A DNA stretch of 64,000 nt from the NCBI RefSeq assembly GCF_003201655.1, contig NZ_QJJU01000024.1, positions 1 through 64,000 of the forward strand. Direction: 5' to 3'. Shown here one piece after another: positions 50,108 to 58,563 of the stretch. The DNA comes from Mycolicibacterium moriokaense. Its GTDB lineage: Bacteria > Actinomycetota > Actinomycetes > Mycobacteriales > Mycobacteriaceae. Both the position numbers and the translations under genes were made by a program. The first letter of the stretch is position 1. The number at the start of each line of letters is the position of its first letter. A model generated the notes under the pieces. The model did not search any database. It saw only the letters and a list, made by a program, of their open reading frames with translations, and had not been told where the DNA came from.

Positions 50108-50737
50108 TCATTCGCGCGGTCGAAACAGCCCTTCGCGCAGCAGGGTATTGACGGAGTCTTGCCACCGTTCGAGCTGAGCGGGCGAACTGAACCGGTCAGG
50201 CAGGTGCCGCTCAATATGGCCGCGCAAGATGATGGTGCCAAGGGGAAGAATGAGCGCATTGAGCGCGGCCCACGTGACATCGACGTCCGGGCGCGTCTCC
50301 GCGCGCTCATCGCGTTGCGTCCACCGCGCGATGCCAAAGGCCGCAAGGGTGTCGAAGATCGTGGTTCCCAATGGGCTGCCGTCGATGAGCGCGTGGCCCA
50401 GATAATCCACGATGTCGGGTTGCTCGGCGACGATGCGCGTTACCCGGGTTCCCGTTTCGGCTATCGAGTCCGCAGGCGGCCCAGGAACTGGCGGTGCGAT
50501 GGCCGCGATCACCAGTCCCAGCACGTGGTCGTCGACGGCTTTGACGAGGCCGGCCTTGTTGGCGAAATGGTGCTGCACCAGGCCAACGGACACGCCGGCA
50601 GAAGCAGCGACCGTGCGGAGCGACGTCGCCGAAGTCCCATAGGTTGCGAAGCTTCTCAACGCCGCGTCGCGGATCCGCTCGATGCTCGAGCGCTCCTCGA
50701 TATCAAGTCCGTCAGGCTCCGGCAGCACGGCCGTCAT
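50108..50737 (-). CDS. TetR-family transcriptional regulator
   Basis: This 209-residue protein has a TetR helix-turn-helix (ERIRDAALRSFATYGTSATS, then VAASAGVSVGLVQHHFANKA) and a helical ligand domain. It converges with the AraC gene and is divergent from a WhiB6-like gene across a 110-bp gap with an 11-bp inverted repeat and an inner 15-bp palindrome. It probably represses itself and the WhiB gene. Confidence 0.88.
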   Translation of the reverse strand: MTAVLPEPDGLDIEERSSIERIRDAALRSFATYGTSATSLRTVAASAGVSVGLVQHHFANKAGLVKAVDDHVLGLVIAAIAPPVPGPPADSIAETGTRVTRIVAEQPDIVDYLGHALIDGSPLGTTIFDTLAAFGIARWTQRDERAETRPDVDVTWAALNALILPLGTIILRGHIERHLPDRFSSPAQLERWQDSVNTLLREGLFRPRE

Positions 50738-50774
50738 TCATACGCACAGGTGAAGCGCCCTCGAATCCGACGCG

Positions 50775-50822
50775 GTCGACAATATCTCTGTATCGCTCAT
50801 ACAATACAAGCATATTGTCGAC
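50775..50822. promoter_or_regulatory. Nested inverted repeats between tetR and whiB6-like genes
   Basis: GTCGACAATAT (50775-50785) is repeated inverted at 50812-50822, an 11-bp perfect match over a 26-bp centre. Inside, TGTATCGCTCATACA (50789-50803) has perfect 5-bp arms. The inner palindrome fits a TetR-family operator and the outer arms may be a second site. The block covers the likely promoters of both genes. Confidence 0.65.
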
Positions 50823-50847
50823 GGCTGACCATCGAGAGGCGGACCGG

Positions 50848-51093
50848 GTGCAACACGTCGTGTGTACGCGCGATCCGGATCGGTGGACGACGGTCGTCGA
50901 CGAAGGCGCAAAGGCGTTGTGTCGCGCCTGTCCCCGCCGGTGGCAATGCGCGCAGGAAGCGTGTGAGACCACGGGCGCCGAGGGACTGTGGGCCGGCATT
51001 CTGATACCCCAAGCCGGTCGCGGGCGCCGCTTCGCACTGAAACAGTTGCGGTCCCTGGCTGAGCTCAACGGATTTCCAGTCCGAAAGGCGTAA
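50848..51093 (+). CDS. WhiB-family iron-sulfur regulator (WhiB6-like)
   Basis: This 81-residue form has the four cluster cysteines: one in VVCTRDPDRW and three in LCRACPRRWQC (C-x2-C-x5-C). GAEGLWAGILIP is the G(I/V)W-type turn, and GRGRRFALKQLRSLAELNG the basic DNA-contact tail. DPDRWTT...AKALCRACPRRW and the C-terminus match WhiB6 of M. tuberculosis more than other WhiB classes. The GTG start has GAGAGG about 8 bases upstream; earlier in-frame codons overlap the inverted repeats. It should respond to redox or NO. Confidence 0.85.
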   Translation: MQHVVCTRDPDRWTTVVDEGAKALCRACPRRWQCAQEACETTGAEGLWAGILIPQAGRGRRFALKQLRSLAELNGFPVRKA

Positions 51094-51094
51094 C

Positions 51095-51895
51095 TTACTG
51101 CCGAGCCATCGCTATGCGGAAGCGTTCGTCGGGGTCAATGTAGTGGTCGGCGTCCTTGGCGTCCTCCCCCAAATCGATCTGCACCCAGTTGACCGTGCCA
51201 CTGAACCCGCTCGTGTGCGCGGTGTAGTCGGGGCTGACCGTGGTGCCGGTCTCCCGCCCGACGTCCGTGGTTTCATCCGCCGAGAAGACGGCGCCCTGGT
51301 TCATCTCGACACGGCCATTGCCGACCGCGTTACCGTCGTAGTACAGCGTGACCTCGCCGCCCTTGCCCATCCCACCGCCGTCGTAGGCGAACTCCATGCG
51401 CACCTGGGTGGTTCCACTCGGAATCGGCGCAGTGGCGTCGATGGCGTATGACTTGATGCCCAGCACGTTGTAGTAGAACTTGGCGCGGCCGTCCTTGGCG
51501 TAAAGGCTCCACCCGCCGAACCGACCGCCCTGGGCGATGATCACGCCGTCGACGCCATCGGTTGGCACCTCCAATTCCGAGGTGACGGCGAAGGACTTGT
51601 TCTTGATATCGACGACACTGTTCTCGGATAGGCGCCCCATCCCGCCGAGAAGCAGTTGCGTATTGCCTTTGATCAGCGTGGGCCGTCCCGCAAGCTCCGG
51701 ATTGAAGCGCTCGGCCTGGCGGTCGTCGAGTGGAAGCACGTTGTATTTAGTCGCCTCTATCAACCAAAGTCGCTGCAGCTCATGCAGTTTCTCCGGGTTC
51801 TCCTTCGAAAGGTCCTTGGACTGAGTCCAGTCGGTGTTGCCGTCGTAGAGCTCCCAGACGTCGTCGTCGAAGGCAGGCAGCACCGAACCGCTCAT
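51095..51895 (-). pseudogene. 5'-truncated arylsulfatase (C-terminal part only)
   Basis: The 266-residue frame matches the C-terminal third of AtsA/AtsD-type arylsulfatases: DVWELYDGNTDWTQSKDLSK, LHELQRLWLIEATKYNVLPL and the beta-sandwich GVIIAQGGRFGGWSLYAKDG, GGGMGKGGEVTLYYDG. The N-terminal catalytic domain with the CxPxR formylglycine site is entirely missing, and no sulfatase sequence is found upstream in the 239-bp gap to 52134. A true family member is about 780 residues. It is most likely a dead remnant left by a deletion. Confidence 0.82.
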
Positions 51896-52134
51896 CTCCC
51901 ACGGCGTGCGTGCCGGGCTGAGCGTCGCGAATTGACGAACCGGTCAGCATGCGGTCATCGTCAGTTTCCTGGCCAGTCGCGAAATGTCAAAAATCTGTCG
52001 CCTTGTGCCAAGACCGCTGGGCCGCGCGCCGTGCACAGTTGCGATAACAGAAATTTCCCGAAGGCCTTGATTCCCAAGGCTGCTCGTCGCCGAAAGGCGC
52101 CAAGTTCCTGCGCACAACATCTAAGGACAACGAC

Positions 52135-53601
52135 ATGCGACGCCTCACCAGCCTGGACGCATTCTTTCTGGCCACCGAGGATGCGCGCACCGTCGCCAAC
52201 GTTTCGGCCCTAACCATTCTCGAACGGAAGCGGGCGAACGGACGCCGTCTTACCCGCCATGCCGTCAAATCACTGTTCGCGCAGCGGCTGCACCTGCTGC
52301 CGCCGTTGCGCTGGCAGCTGGCCGAGGTTCCCCTTGGCGTTGCGCACCCGTCATGGGTCGACGGCGAGGTCGACCTCGACTTCCATATCCGGGAGTTCGC
52401 ACTGCCGGCACCCGGCGACGATGTCGCACTCGCGGAGCACGTGGCGCGTCTGGCGGCCGAACCGATGAACCGCTCCCGTCCGCTCTGGGAGGCATATCTG
52501 ATCCATGGCCTGTCCGACGACCGGGTGGCGTTGCTGATCAAGTTGCACCACTCCGCCGTCGACGGGGTGTCGGGCGGCGAAATCCTGCGCACCTTGCTTG
52601 ACGAGTCGCCACATGGACGGGAGTTGCCGCCGGCCCCTGCTCGTCAGACTGAGCCCGTCCCGAATCGGTTGGCGATGCTGCTGCGCGGCGTGGCCGATAT
52701 CCCCCGTCAACAGATCGCCGCAGTCAACGCGGCGCGACCCGCGCTGGCCAACCTCGACAAAGTCGCGACGATTCGATCGCTGCCCGGGGTAGGGCAGATC
52801 GCGAGCCTGGCCGGTCGATTCTCGAAAGGCAGTCGCCCCGAATTGGCGGCGCCACCGGAACTGGTCGCTCCACACACCGCATTCAACGCCCGCATCACGC
52901 CAAACCGCAGTCTTGCATTATTGAGCCTTCCTCTGCCAGAGGTGTTGCAGCTCAAGCAAGCCCACGGCGCGACCGTCAACGATATCGTCGTCGCCCTGTG
53001 TGCGGGAGCACTGCGGACATGGTTGGCGGACAAGGAAGAACTTCCTGACGAAACCCTGCTCGCCATGGTTCCCGTCTCGGTGCGAACCGCCGAAGAGCAG
53101 GGCACGTTCGGCAACAAGGTCTCCACCATGGTGGTGGCACTCCCCACCGACGAGGCCAACCCGGTAGGCCGGATCCGCGCATGTCGTGATTCGTTACTGC
53201 AGGCGAAGCAGCAGCAGAAGGCCCAGCCACCGAACCTCATGCAGCATGCCAACGACCTCGTACCGCCGGTGCTGTTCGGGTCGGCGATGCGGACCGTGCT
53301 GCGACTGGCCAGTTCGAGAAGGCTGAACCCTGCGGCGAACGTCGTCATCTCCAACGTTCCTGGCCCTCGGACACCGCTCTATTTCGCAGGAGCCCGCGTT
53401 CTCGCCAACTATCCCGTCTCGACGATCGTCGACGGAATGGCTTTGAACATCACGCTATTCAGCTATCTCGACAAGCTGCAGATCGGAGTCACGGCCGACC
53501 CCGAACTGGTCCCCGACGTCGATCTGCTGGCACGTGCTCTGGTAAACGAGCTGGAGCTCCAGGTCAGTCTGCTGAAGCCGGCGAAGACGAAACGCCGCTG
53601 A
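52135..53601 (+). CDS. Wax ester synthase/diacylglycerol acyltransferase (WS/DGAT)
   Basis: This 488-residue enzyme has the catalytic HHSAVDG (HHxxxDG) near residue 140 and the family C-terminal NVPGPRTPLYFAGARV and DGMALNITLFSYLDKLQIGV. It esterifies fatty acyl-CoA with diacylglycerol or alcohols to make storage or envelope lipid. A-A-G-G-A-C-A-A-C precedes the ATG. In M. tuberculosis a WS/DGAT gene (tgs4) lies inside the mymA operon. Here one lies next to virS but faces it, and the 3' ends overlap by 38 bp. Confidence 0.9.
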   Translation: MRRLTSLDAFFLATEDARTVANVSALTILERKRANGRRLTRHAVKSLFAQRLHLLPPLRWQLAEVPLGVAHPSWVDGEVDLDFHIREFALPAPGDDVALAEHVARLAAEPMNRSRPLWEAYLIHGLSDDRVALLIKLHHSAVDGVSGGEILRTLLDESPHGRELPPAPARQTEPVPNRLAMLLRGVADIPRQQIAAVNAARPALANLDKVATIRSLPGVGQIASLAGRFSKGSRPELAAPPELVAPHTAFNARITPNRSLALLSLPLPEVLQLKQAHGATVNDIVVALCAGALRTWLADKEELPDETLLAMVPVSVRTAEEQGTFGNKVSTMVVALPTDEANPVGRIRACRDSLLQAKQQQKAQPPNLMQHANDLVPPVLFGSAMRTVLRLASSRRLNPAANVVISNVPGPRTPLYFAGARVLANYPVSTIVDGMALNITLFSYLDKLQIGVTADPELVPDVDLLARALVNELELQVSLLKPAKTKRR

Positions 53602-54604
53602 GCTTCAGGTCGGCTCGGTACTGCCGGGGGGTCCTTGCGAACCAACGGCGACACGAGCGGTTGAAGGTGCTTTGTTCGGTATAGCCAAGCAGAGAAGCAA
53701 TCTGGCTCAGATGCAACCGCGGTTCAGCGAGATATTTCGAAGCTTGGTCACGGCGCTCGCGCTCGATGAGATCCTGACATCGCACGCCTTCGGCAGCCAG
53801 GCTCCGTTGCAGTGTCCGCGGATGCAGCGCCAGTTGATCTCCGATGGTTTCCACGCTGCATTGCCCCGTTGGCAGGAGTCGTCGGGCCAGCGCGGCCACA
53901 CGTTCGGACAGCGTCGCGGTACTCGGCAGATAGTTGGACTCCAGGTACTTGGTGGCGATGCGTCGGGTCTCGGGATCCGCACCCACAATGCACTTACCTG
54001 CCAGATGCTGGGGTAAGTCGAACCCGCACCACTTCTGTCCGAAGCGCACGGGACAGCCCAATGCTTCGCTGTACGCCGCATCCGAGCCCCGTTGTTCGTG
54101 CATGAACGAGATTGCCCTGGGCCGTGCCTCCGGCCCGCCCATGAGGCGAATCATCCGTGCGCCGTTGGCCAAGCTCAATTCGTAGCTCTGGAGCACATAG
54201 GGCAGACCCGGTTCGACGACCTCAAAGGTGAACCTGACGTCGGCGCCCGCGGTGGCTGACGCGACAGTGAGTTTCAACGCAGGGGAATGAATGTAGAGAT
54301 AACTCGCGATCGACTCCAGCCCGTCGAGCACGGTGTGAGCGTTCCGCGCGATCACGGCGATCGGTCCGAGGATGTCCATGCCCTGCCAGCGCGAAAGTCG
54401 AAGCCCGAAATCCTGGCAATTCAGTTCGTCCGCGCTGACCTCCAGCAGGCGCACGGCGGCCTCGAACGGGATGAACGCGTCTTCCTCGTACTCGACACCG
54501 GGCTGGATGTGGAAACGCGAAAGGAAGGGCTGCGGGTCGGCACCGAGCTCGCGAACGAGGTCGCCGTATCCCCACAGGTTCGTGGCGCGAACCAGGCTGA
54601 CCAT
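53564..54604 (-). CDS. virS: AraC-family regulator, VirS-like
   Basis: This 346-residue protein has the N-terminal arabinose-binding-like domain of the OruR/VirS group (VSLVRATNLWGYGDLVRELG, then FHIQPGVEYEEDAFIPFEAA) and a C-terminal AraC helix-turn-helix (SVETIGDQLALHPRTLQRSL and QIASLLGYTEQSTFNRSCRRW). Its length and divergent placement next to a mymA-like monooxygenase gene match VirS, the acid-responsive activator of that operon. The start at 54604 excludes 43 upstream codons that run into the operator region. Confidence 0.85.
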   Translation of the reverse strand: MVSLVRATNLWGYGDLVRELGADPQPFLSRFHIQPGVEYEEDAFIPFEAAVRLLEVSADELNCQDFGLRLSRWQGMDILGPIAVIARNAHTVLDGLESIASYLYIHSPALKLTVASATAGADVRFTFEVVEPGLPYVLQSYELSLANGARMIRLMGGPEARPRAISFMHEQRGSDAAYSEALGCPVRFGQKWCGFDLPQHLAGKCIVGADPETRRIATKYLESNYLPSTATLSERVAALARRLLPTGQCSVETIGDQLALHPRTLQRSLAAEGVRCQDLIERERRDQASKYLAEPRLHLSQIASLLGYTEQSTFNRSCRRWFARTPRQYRADLKLSGVSSSPASAD

Positions 54605-54618
54605 CCGATCAACTCCCG

Positions 54619-54655
54619 TGTCGGGAAATGACAAAAGTATGTCGGAAACCGTCAA
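54619..54655. promoter_or_regulatory. Direct repeats in the virS-mymA promoter gap
   Basis: TGTCGGGAAATGACAA (54619-54634) and TGTCGGAAACCGTCAA (54640-54655) match at 12 of 16 bases and are offset by 21 bp, two helical turns, in direct orientation. This is the arrangement used by AraC-family dimers. The repeats lie between virS and mymA and are the best candidate VirS site. Confidence 0.6.
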
Positions 54656-54731
54656 GACCTGCAATGGCCTCGTCAACGATTCTTGTTCTACATCGTCCTG
54701 CAACGCAGCAGGCCAGAAGCGCGAGGAAGCC

Positions 54732-56210
54732 ATGAACGCTCAACATTTCGACATTCTGATCATCGGCGCCGGGCTGTCCGGCATCGGCACCGCCTGCCAG
54801 GTGAGCGCCGAGCATCCGAACAAGACCATCGCGGTGCTCGAGCGACGCGAGCGCCTTGGCGGCACCTGGGACCTGTTCCGCTACCCCGGCATCCGTTCCG
54901 ACTCCGACATGTACAGCTTCGGCTACAGATTCCGTCCGTGGCAGGAGCTCAAGGTGCTCGCCGACGGCGCGTCGATCCGCCAGTACATCGCCGACACCGC
55001 CGCCGAGTACGGCATCGACGAGAAGATCCATTACGGCGTCAAGATCGTCACCGCGGACTTCTCGACCACCGAGAGCCGCTGGACCGTGACGGCCCTGCAC
55101 GAGGCGACCGGCGAGATCAGCACCTACACCGCAGGCTTCCTCGTCAGCTGCACCGGGTACTACAACTACGACGCCGGATTCCTGCCGACCTTCCCCGGCG
55201 TGGAGCAGTTCAAGGGTCAAACGATCCACCCCCAACATTGGCCCGAGGACCTGGACTACACCGGCAAGAAGGTCGTCGTGATCGGCAGTGGCGCAACAGC
55301 TGTCACCCTGGTCCCGACGATGGCAGGCGACGCCGAGCACGTGACCATGCTGCAGCGCTCACCTTCCTACATCTTCTCGGTGCCCGCGCTCGACAAGATC
55401 TCCGAAGTCCTCGGCCGCTTCCTGCCCGCCAATTGGGTCTACAAGTTCGCGCGCAAGCGCAACATCGCCATTCAGCGCTATCTCTACCTGGCATGCAAGC
55501 GCTGGCCTGCCAAGATGCGCCGATTCCTGCTTTGGCAGGTCCGCAAGCACGTTGGCCCGTCCGTCGACATGAGCCACTTCACCCCGAAGTACATGCCGTG
55601 GGACGAGCGGTTGTGTGCGGTGCCGAACGGCGACCTCTTCAGGGTGCTTGCCTCCGGTGAGGCGTCGATCGTCACAGATCACATCGATACCTTCACCGAG
55701 AAAGGCATCCTGCTGAAGTCCGGTCACGAACTCGTGGCGGACATCGTCGTCGCCGCGACCGGCCTGAACATCCAGATGCTGGGCGGCATGGAGCTGTCCG
55801 TCGACGGCGAAGCGCGCAAGCTCAACGACCAGATGACCTACAAGGGTGTGCTCGTCGAGAACATCCCCAACCTGGCCTGGGTCTTCGGGTACACCAACGC
55901 GCCATGGACCTTGAAGTCCGATATTGCAGGCCTCTATCTGTGCCGCCTGTTCAAGCACATGGACGACAACGGCCACAACGTGGCGACTCCCCTCGATATC
56001 GATAACTCCGCGATGGACATCGGAATGCTCGACCAGCTGCAGTCCGGGTACGTGCAGCGCGCCAAGGACACGCTGCCGCGCCAGGGGTCCAAGTATCCGT
56101 GGAAGGTGCTCATGCACTACGGCAAGGACTCCAAGATGCTGCTCCAGGATCCGATCGAGGACACCCTGCTGCAGTTCGACAAGACAGCCGTCGACGCGGT
56201 TGCGGTCTGA
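54732..56210 (+). CDS. mymA: FAD-containing (Baeyer-Villiger type) monooxygenase, MymA-like
   Basis: This 492-residue flavoprotein has the FAD motif GAGLSG (residues 12-17), GGTWDLFRYPGIRSDSDMYS as in BVMO/FMO enzymes, and a second NADPH motif GSGATA in KKVVVIGSGATAVTLVP. GAGGAAG precedes the ATG at 54732. Length and neighbours (virS divergent; lipR and sadH downstream) match M. tuberculosis MymA, which acts under acid stress in mycolate or envelope remodelling and can activate thioamide drugs as EthA does. Orthology is inferred from synteny. Confidence 0.88.
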   Translation: MNAQHFDILIIGAGLSGIGTACQVSAEHPNKTIAVLERRERLGGTWDLFRYPGIRSDSDMYSFGYRFRPWQELKVLADGASIRQYIADTAAEYGIDEKIHYGVKIVTADFSTTESRWTVTALHEATGEISTYTAGFLVSCTGYYNYDAGFLPTFPGVEQFKGQTIHPQHWPEDLDYTGKKVVVIGSGATAVTLVPTMAGDAEHVTMLQRSPSYIFSVPALDKISEVLGRFLPANWVYKFARKRNIAIQRYLYLACKRWPAKMRRFLLWQVRKHVGPSVDMSHFTPKYMPWDERLCAVPNGDLFRVLASGEASIVTDHIDTFTEKGILLKSGHELVADIVVAATGLNIQMLGGMELSVDGEARKLNDQMTYKGVLVENIPNLAWVFGYTNAPWTLKSDIAGLYLCRLFKHMDDNGHNVATPLDIDNSAMDIGMLDQLQSGYVQRAKDTLPRQGSKYPWKVLMHYGKDSKMLLQDPIEDTLLQFDKTAVDAVAV

Positions 56211-56263
56211 ACAAAGCGGCCCGCCAACACATTTCGCCATCAACTTGTTACTGAAAGGCCATC

Positions 56264-57187
56264 ATGAAAATCAACAAGCGCGTGATCCGGACCGGCCTAC
56301 GAGCCTCGCGGCCGCTGTTCGCCTCGCACCGGATTTCCGTCAAGGGCAAGCGCGCCATGGTCGAGCTGCTGACGGGCGCCGCCCGCCCCCCGAAGGGCAC
56401 CCGCTTCGACCGCATCACCATCGCCGGCGTTCCGGTCGAGCGGGTACAGCTACCGACGGGTGAAGCCAATGGAACGCTGATCTATCTACACGGCGGCGGC
56501 TACGCACTAGGGAGTGCCAAGGGTTACCGCGGCCTGGTCGCGCACCTGGCCAGCGCGGCAGGCATGACGGCGATCATCCCTGACTACTCACGCGCACCGG
56601 AAGCTCGATATCCAGTCGCCCTCGAAGAGATGGTCGCGGTGTACACCCGGCTGCTCGAGGAGGGATTGGACCCGGAAACCACTGTCATTGCCGGTGACTC
56701 GGCCGGTGGCGGACTGACACTCGCGCTCGCGATGGCGCTGCGCGACCGCGGAATAACCGCGCCTGCGGCGCTGGGCCTGATCTGCCCGTGGGCCAACCTC
56801 GCAATCGACGTCGACAGGCTACGACCGAAATTGCGCGATCCGCTGATCCTTCCGTCGATGACCGCCGAGTGGGCTCCGGAGTATGCGGGCGGCGCAGATC
56901 CGATGTCACCGGGCATCTCTCCGGTATACGGAGATATGAATGGCCTGCCGCCGATCGTCGTGCAGACCGCCGGTGACGACCCGATCCGCTGCGATGCCCT
57001 CGACATTGCCAGGGCCGTTGCCGCCGCGGGGGCACCCGCCGTCGATCACCGCGTCTTCGAAAACCTTTGGCACGTCTTTCACCTTCAGGTCAGCGTGCTC
57101 GCCGAAGCGCGCGAAGCCGTCGCCGATCTCGGCACGAAGCTCCACAACCACGTCCACACCAACAATGCAAAGGTTGCAGTGAAATGA
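56264..57187 (+). CDS. lipR: Alpha/beta-hydrolase esterase, LipR-like
   Basis: This 307-residue enzyme is of the hormone-sensitive-lipase class. It has the oxyanion motif HGGGYALGSAKG, the GDSAGGG nucleophile elbow, and late catalytic Asp and His in DDPIRCD and VFENLWHVFHLQ. It follows mymA by 53 bp and overlaps sadH by 4 bp, the same order as in M. tuberculosis mymA-lipR-sadH. It hydrolyses acyl esters in the lipid-remodelling operon. Confidence 0.87.
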   Translation: MKINKRVIRTGLRASRPLFASHRISVKGKRAMVELLTGAARPPKGTRFDRITIAGVPVERVQLPTGEANGTLIYLHGGGYALGSAKGYRGLVAHLASAAGMTAIIPDYSRAPEARYPVALEEMVAVYTRLLEEGLDPETTVIAGDSAGGGLTLALAMALRDRGITAPAALGLICPWANLAIDVDRLRPKLRDPLILPSMTAEWAPEYAGGADPMSPGISPVYGDMNGLPPIVVQTAGDDPIRCDALDIARAVAAAGAPAVDHRVFENLWHVFHLQVSVLAEAREAVADLGTKLHNHVHTNNAKVAVK

Positions 57188-58014
57188 ACCGATTCGAAGG
57201 CAAAGTCGCCGTCATCACCGGAGCCGGATCCGGCATCGGCAGGGCCCTGGCCGTCAATCTCGCTACGAAGGGGGCCAGGCTCGCGCTGTCGGACATCGAC
57301 ACCGAGGGACTCGCCGAAACCGTCCGCCAGGCCGAAGCACTCGGCGCAACAGTGAAATCCGACCGGCTCAATGTCGCCGAGCGGGAGGCAGTGCTGGCCT
57401 ACGCCGACGTCGTCGTCACCCACTTCGGTGAAGTCCACCAGGTTTACAACAATGCCGGCATCGCCTACAACGGGGACCTCGAGAAGTCCGAGTTCAAGGA
57501 CATCGAGCGGGTCATGGATGTCGACTTCTGGGGCGTCGTCAACGGGACCAAAGCCTTTCTGCCCCATGTGATCGCGTCCGGCGACGGGCACATCATCAAC
57601 ATCTCCAGCTTGTTCGGACTGATCGCGGTGCCGGGCCAGAATGCCTATAACGCAGCGAAGTTCGCCGTGCGCGGCTTCACCGAGGCTTTGCGCCAAGAGA
57701 TGTTGGTCGCCAAGCATCCGGTCAAGGTGACGTGCGTGCATCCCGGCGGTATCAAGACCGCCGTCGCCCGCAACGCCACTGTCGCCGACGGCCAGAACGC
57801 CCAGGGCTTTGCGGAGTTCTTCGACAAACACATGGCGCTCCATACGCCGGAAATGGCAGCGGAGACCATTGTGAACGCCGTCGCCAAGGGCCGAGCCCGA
57901 GTGGTGGTCGGCTGGGAAGCGAAGGCCCTCGATGTGCTGGCTCGCATCATCGGCCCGGCGTATCAACGGATCATCGCCACCGCTGTGTCGAAGTTCTTCC
58001 CCTGGGCGAAGTAA
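57184..58014 (+). CDS. sadH: SDR family dehydrogenase, SadH-like
   Basis: This 276-residue SDR has GAGSGIG for NAD(P), NNAG, the NISSLFG serine and AYNAAKFAVRG Tyr/Lys, and CVHPGGIKTAVA. The ATG overlaps the lipR stop. By position and length it corresponds to SadH of the mymA operon. The later operon genes adhD, Rv3087 and fadD13 do not follow; instead an unrelated convergent gene comes 10 bp later, so the operon is shortened here. Confidence 0.87.
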   Translation: MNRFEGKVAVITGAGSGIGRALAVNLATKGARLALSDIDTEGLAETVRQAEALGATVKSDRLNVAEREAVLAYADVVVTHFGEVHQVYNNAGIAYNGDLEKSEFKDIERVMDVDFWGVVNGTKAFLPHVIASGDGHIINISSLFGLIAVPGQNAYNAAKFAVRGFTEALRQEMLVAKHPVKVTCVHPGGIKTAVARNATVADGQNAQGFAEFFDKHMALHTPEMAAETIVNAVAKGRARVVVGWEAKALDVLARIIGPAYQRIIATAVSKFFPWAK

Positions 58015-58024
58015 CCGGACGCGT

Positions 58025-58507
58025 CTATTGCGGTCGGACGACCAGACGGGGTCTTAGGCGTTCCGGCGCGATCGCGGCGTTCGCAGCGAGGTCGTCGATC
58101 AGCACGTCGGAGTAGTGGACCAAACCTGCGACGTCGATGGCGTGCGGTGCCGGCTTGTCGTTCTGGGCAAGGCCGGCCGACGCGCGGCGAAGTACTGTGA
58201 CCGCGCCCTTGACGTTGCCACGCTGCACGTGGGTGATGCCGACCGCCAGCTGGGCAAGGGCTTGCCACAGTGTCTTCTCGTGGTCCGGGCCGTTCTTCCA
58301 TGCGGCCTCGAGCACTTCGTGCGCGTTGAACGCCAAGCCACGGTCCAGCAGGTCCTGCGCATAGGCGACGGTTTCGGCCGGCGGCAGCTCGAGGTCATCC
58401 GGGATGCGTGGAACGCCTTCACTGCCCGGCGGAAGCGGCCGACCGAGAGCGTCGCGGGGACGAGTGCTTCGGGGTCGGCCGGAATCGTCGCGATCACGCT
58501 CGGCCAT
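58025..58507 (-). CDS. DUF309 domain protein
   Basis: This 160-residue soluble protein carries the DUF309 signature FNAHEVLEAAW and then LWQALAQLAVGITHVQRGN, with HE and W residues that form a helical pocket. The first 30 residues are charged and probably disordered. The function of the family is not established. It is convergent with sadH and divergent from the amidase gene. Confidence 0.85.
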   Translation of the reverse strand: MAERDRDDSGRPRSTRPRDALGRPLPPGSEGVPRIPDDLELPPAETVAYAQDLLDRGLAFNAHEVLEAAWKNGPDHEKTLWQALAQLAVGITHVQRGNVKGAVTVLRRASAGLAQNDKPAPHAIDVAGLVHYSDVLIDDLAANAAIAPERLRPRLVVRPQ

Positions 58508-58563
58508 GAGCCCATCATGACTGACACGCCGGAGCCCTGGCTGATCGTGCTAAACAGGCTGCC

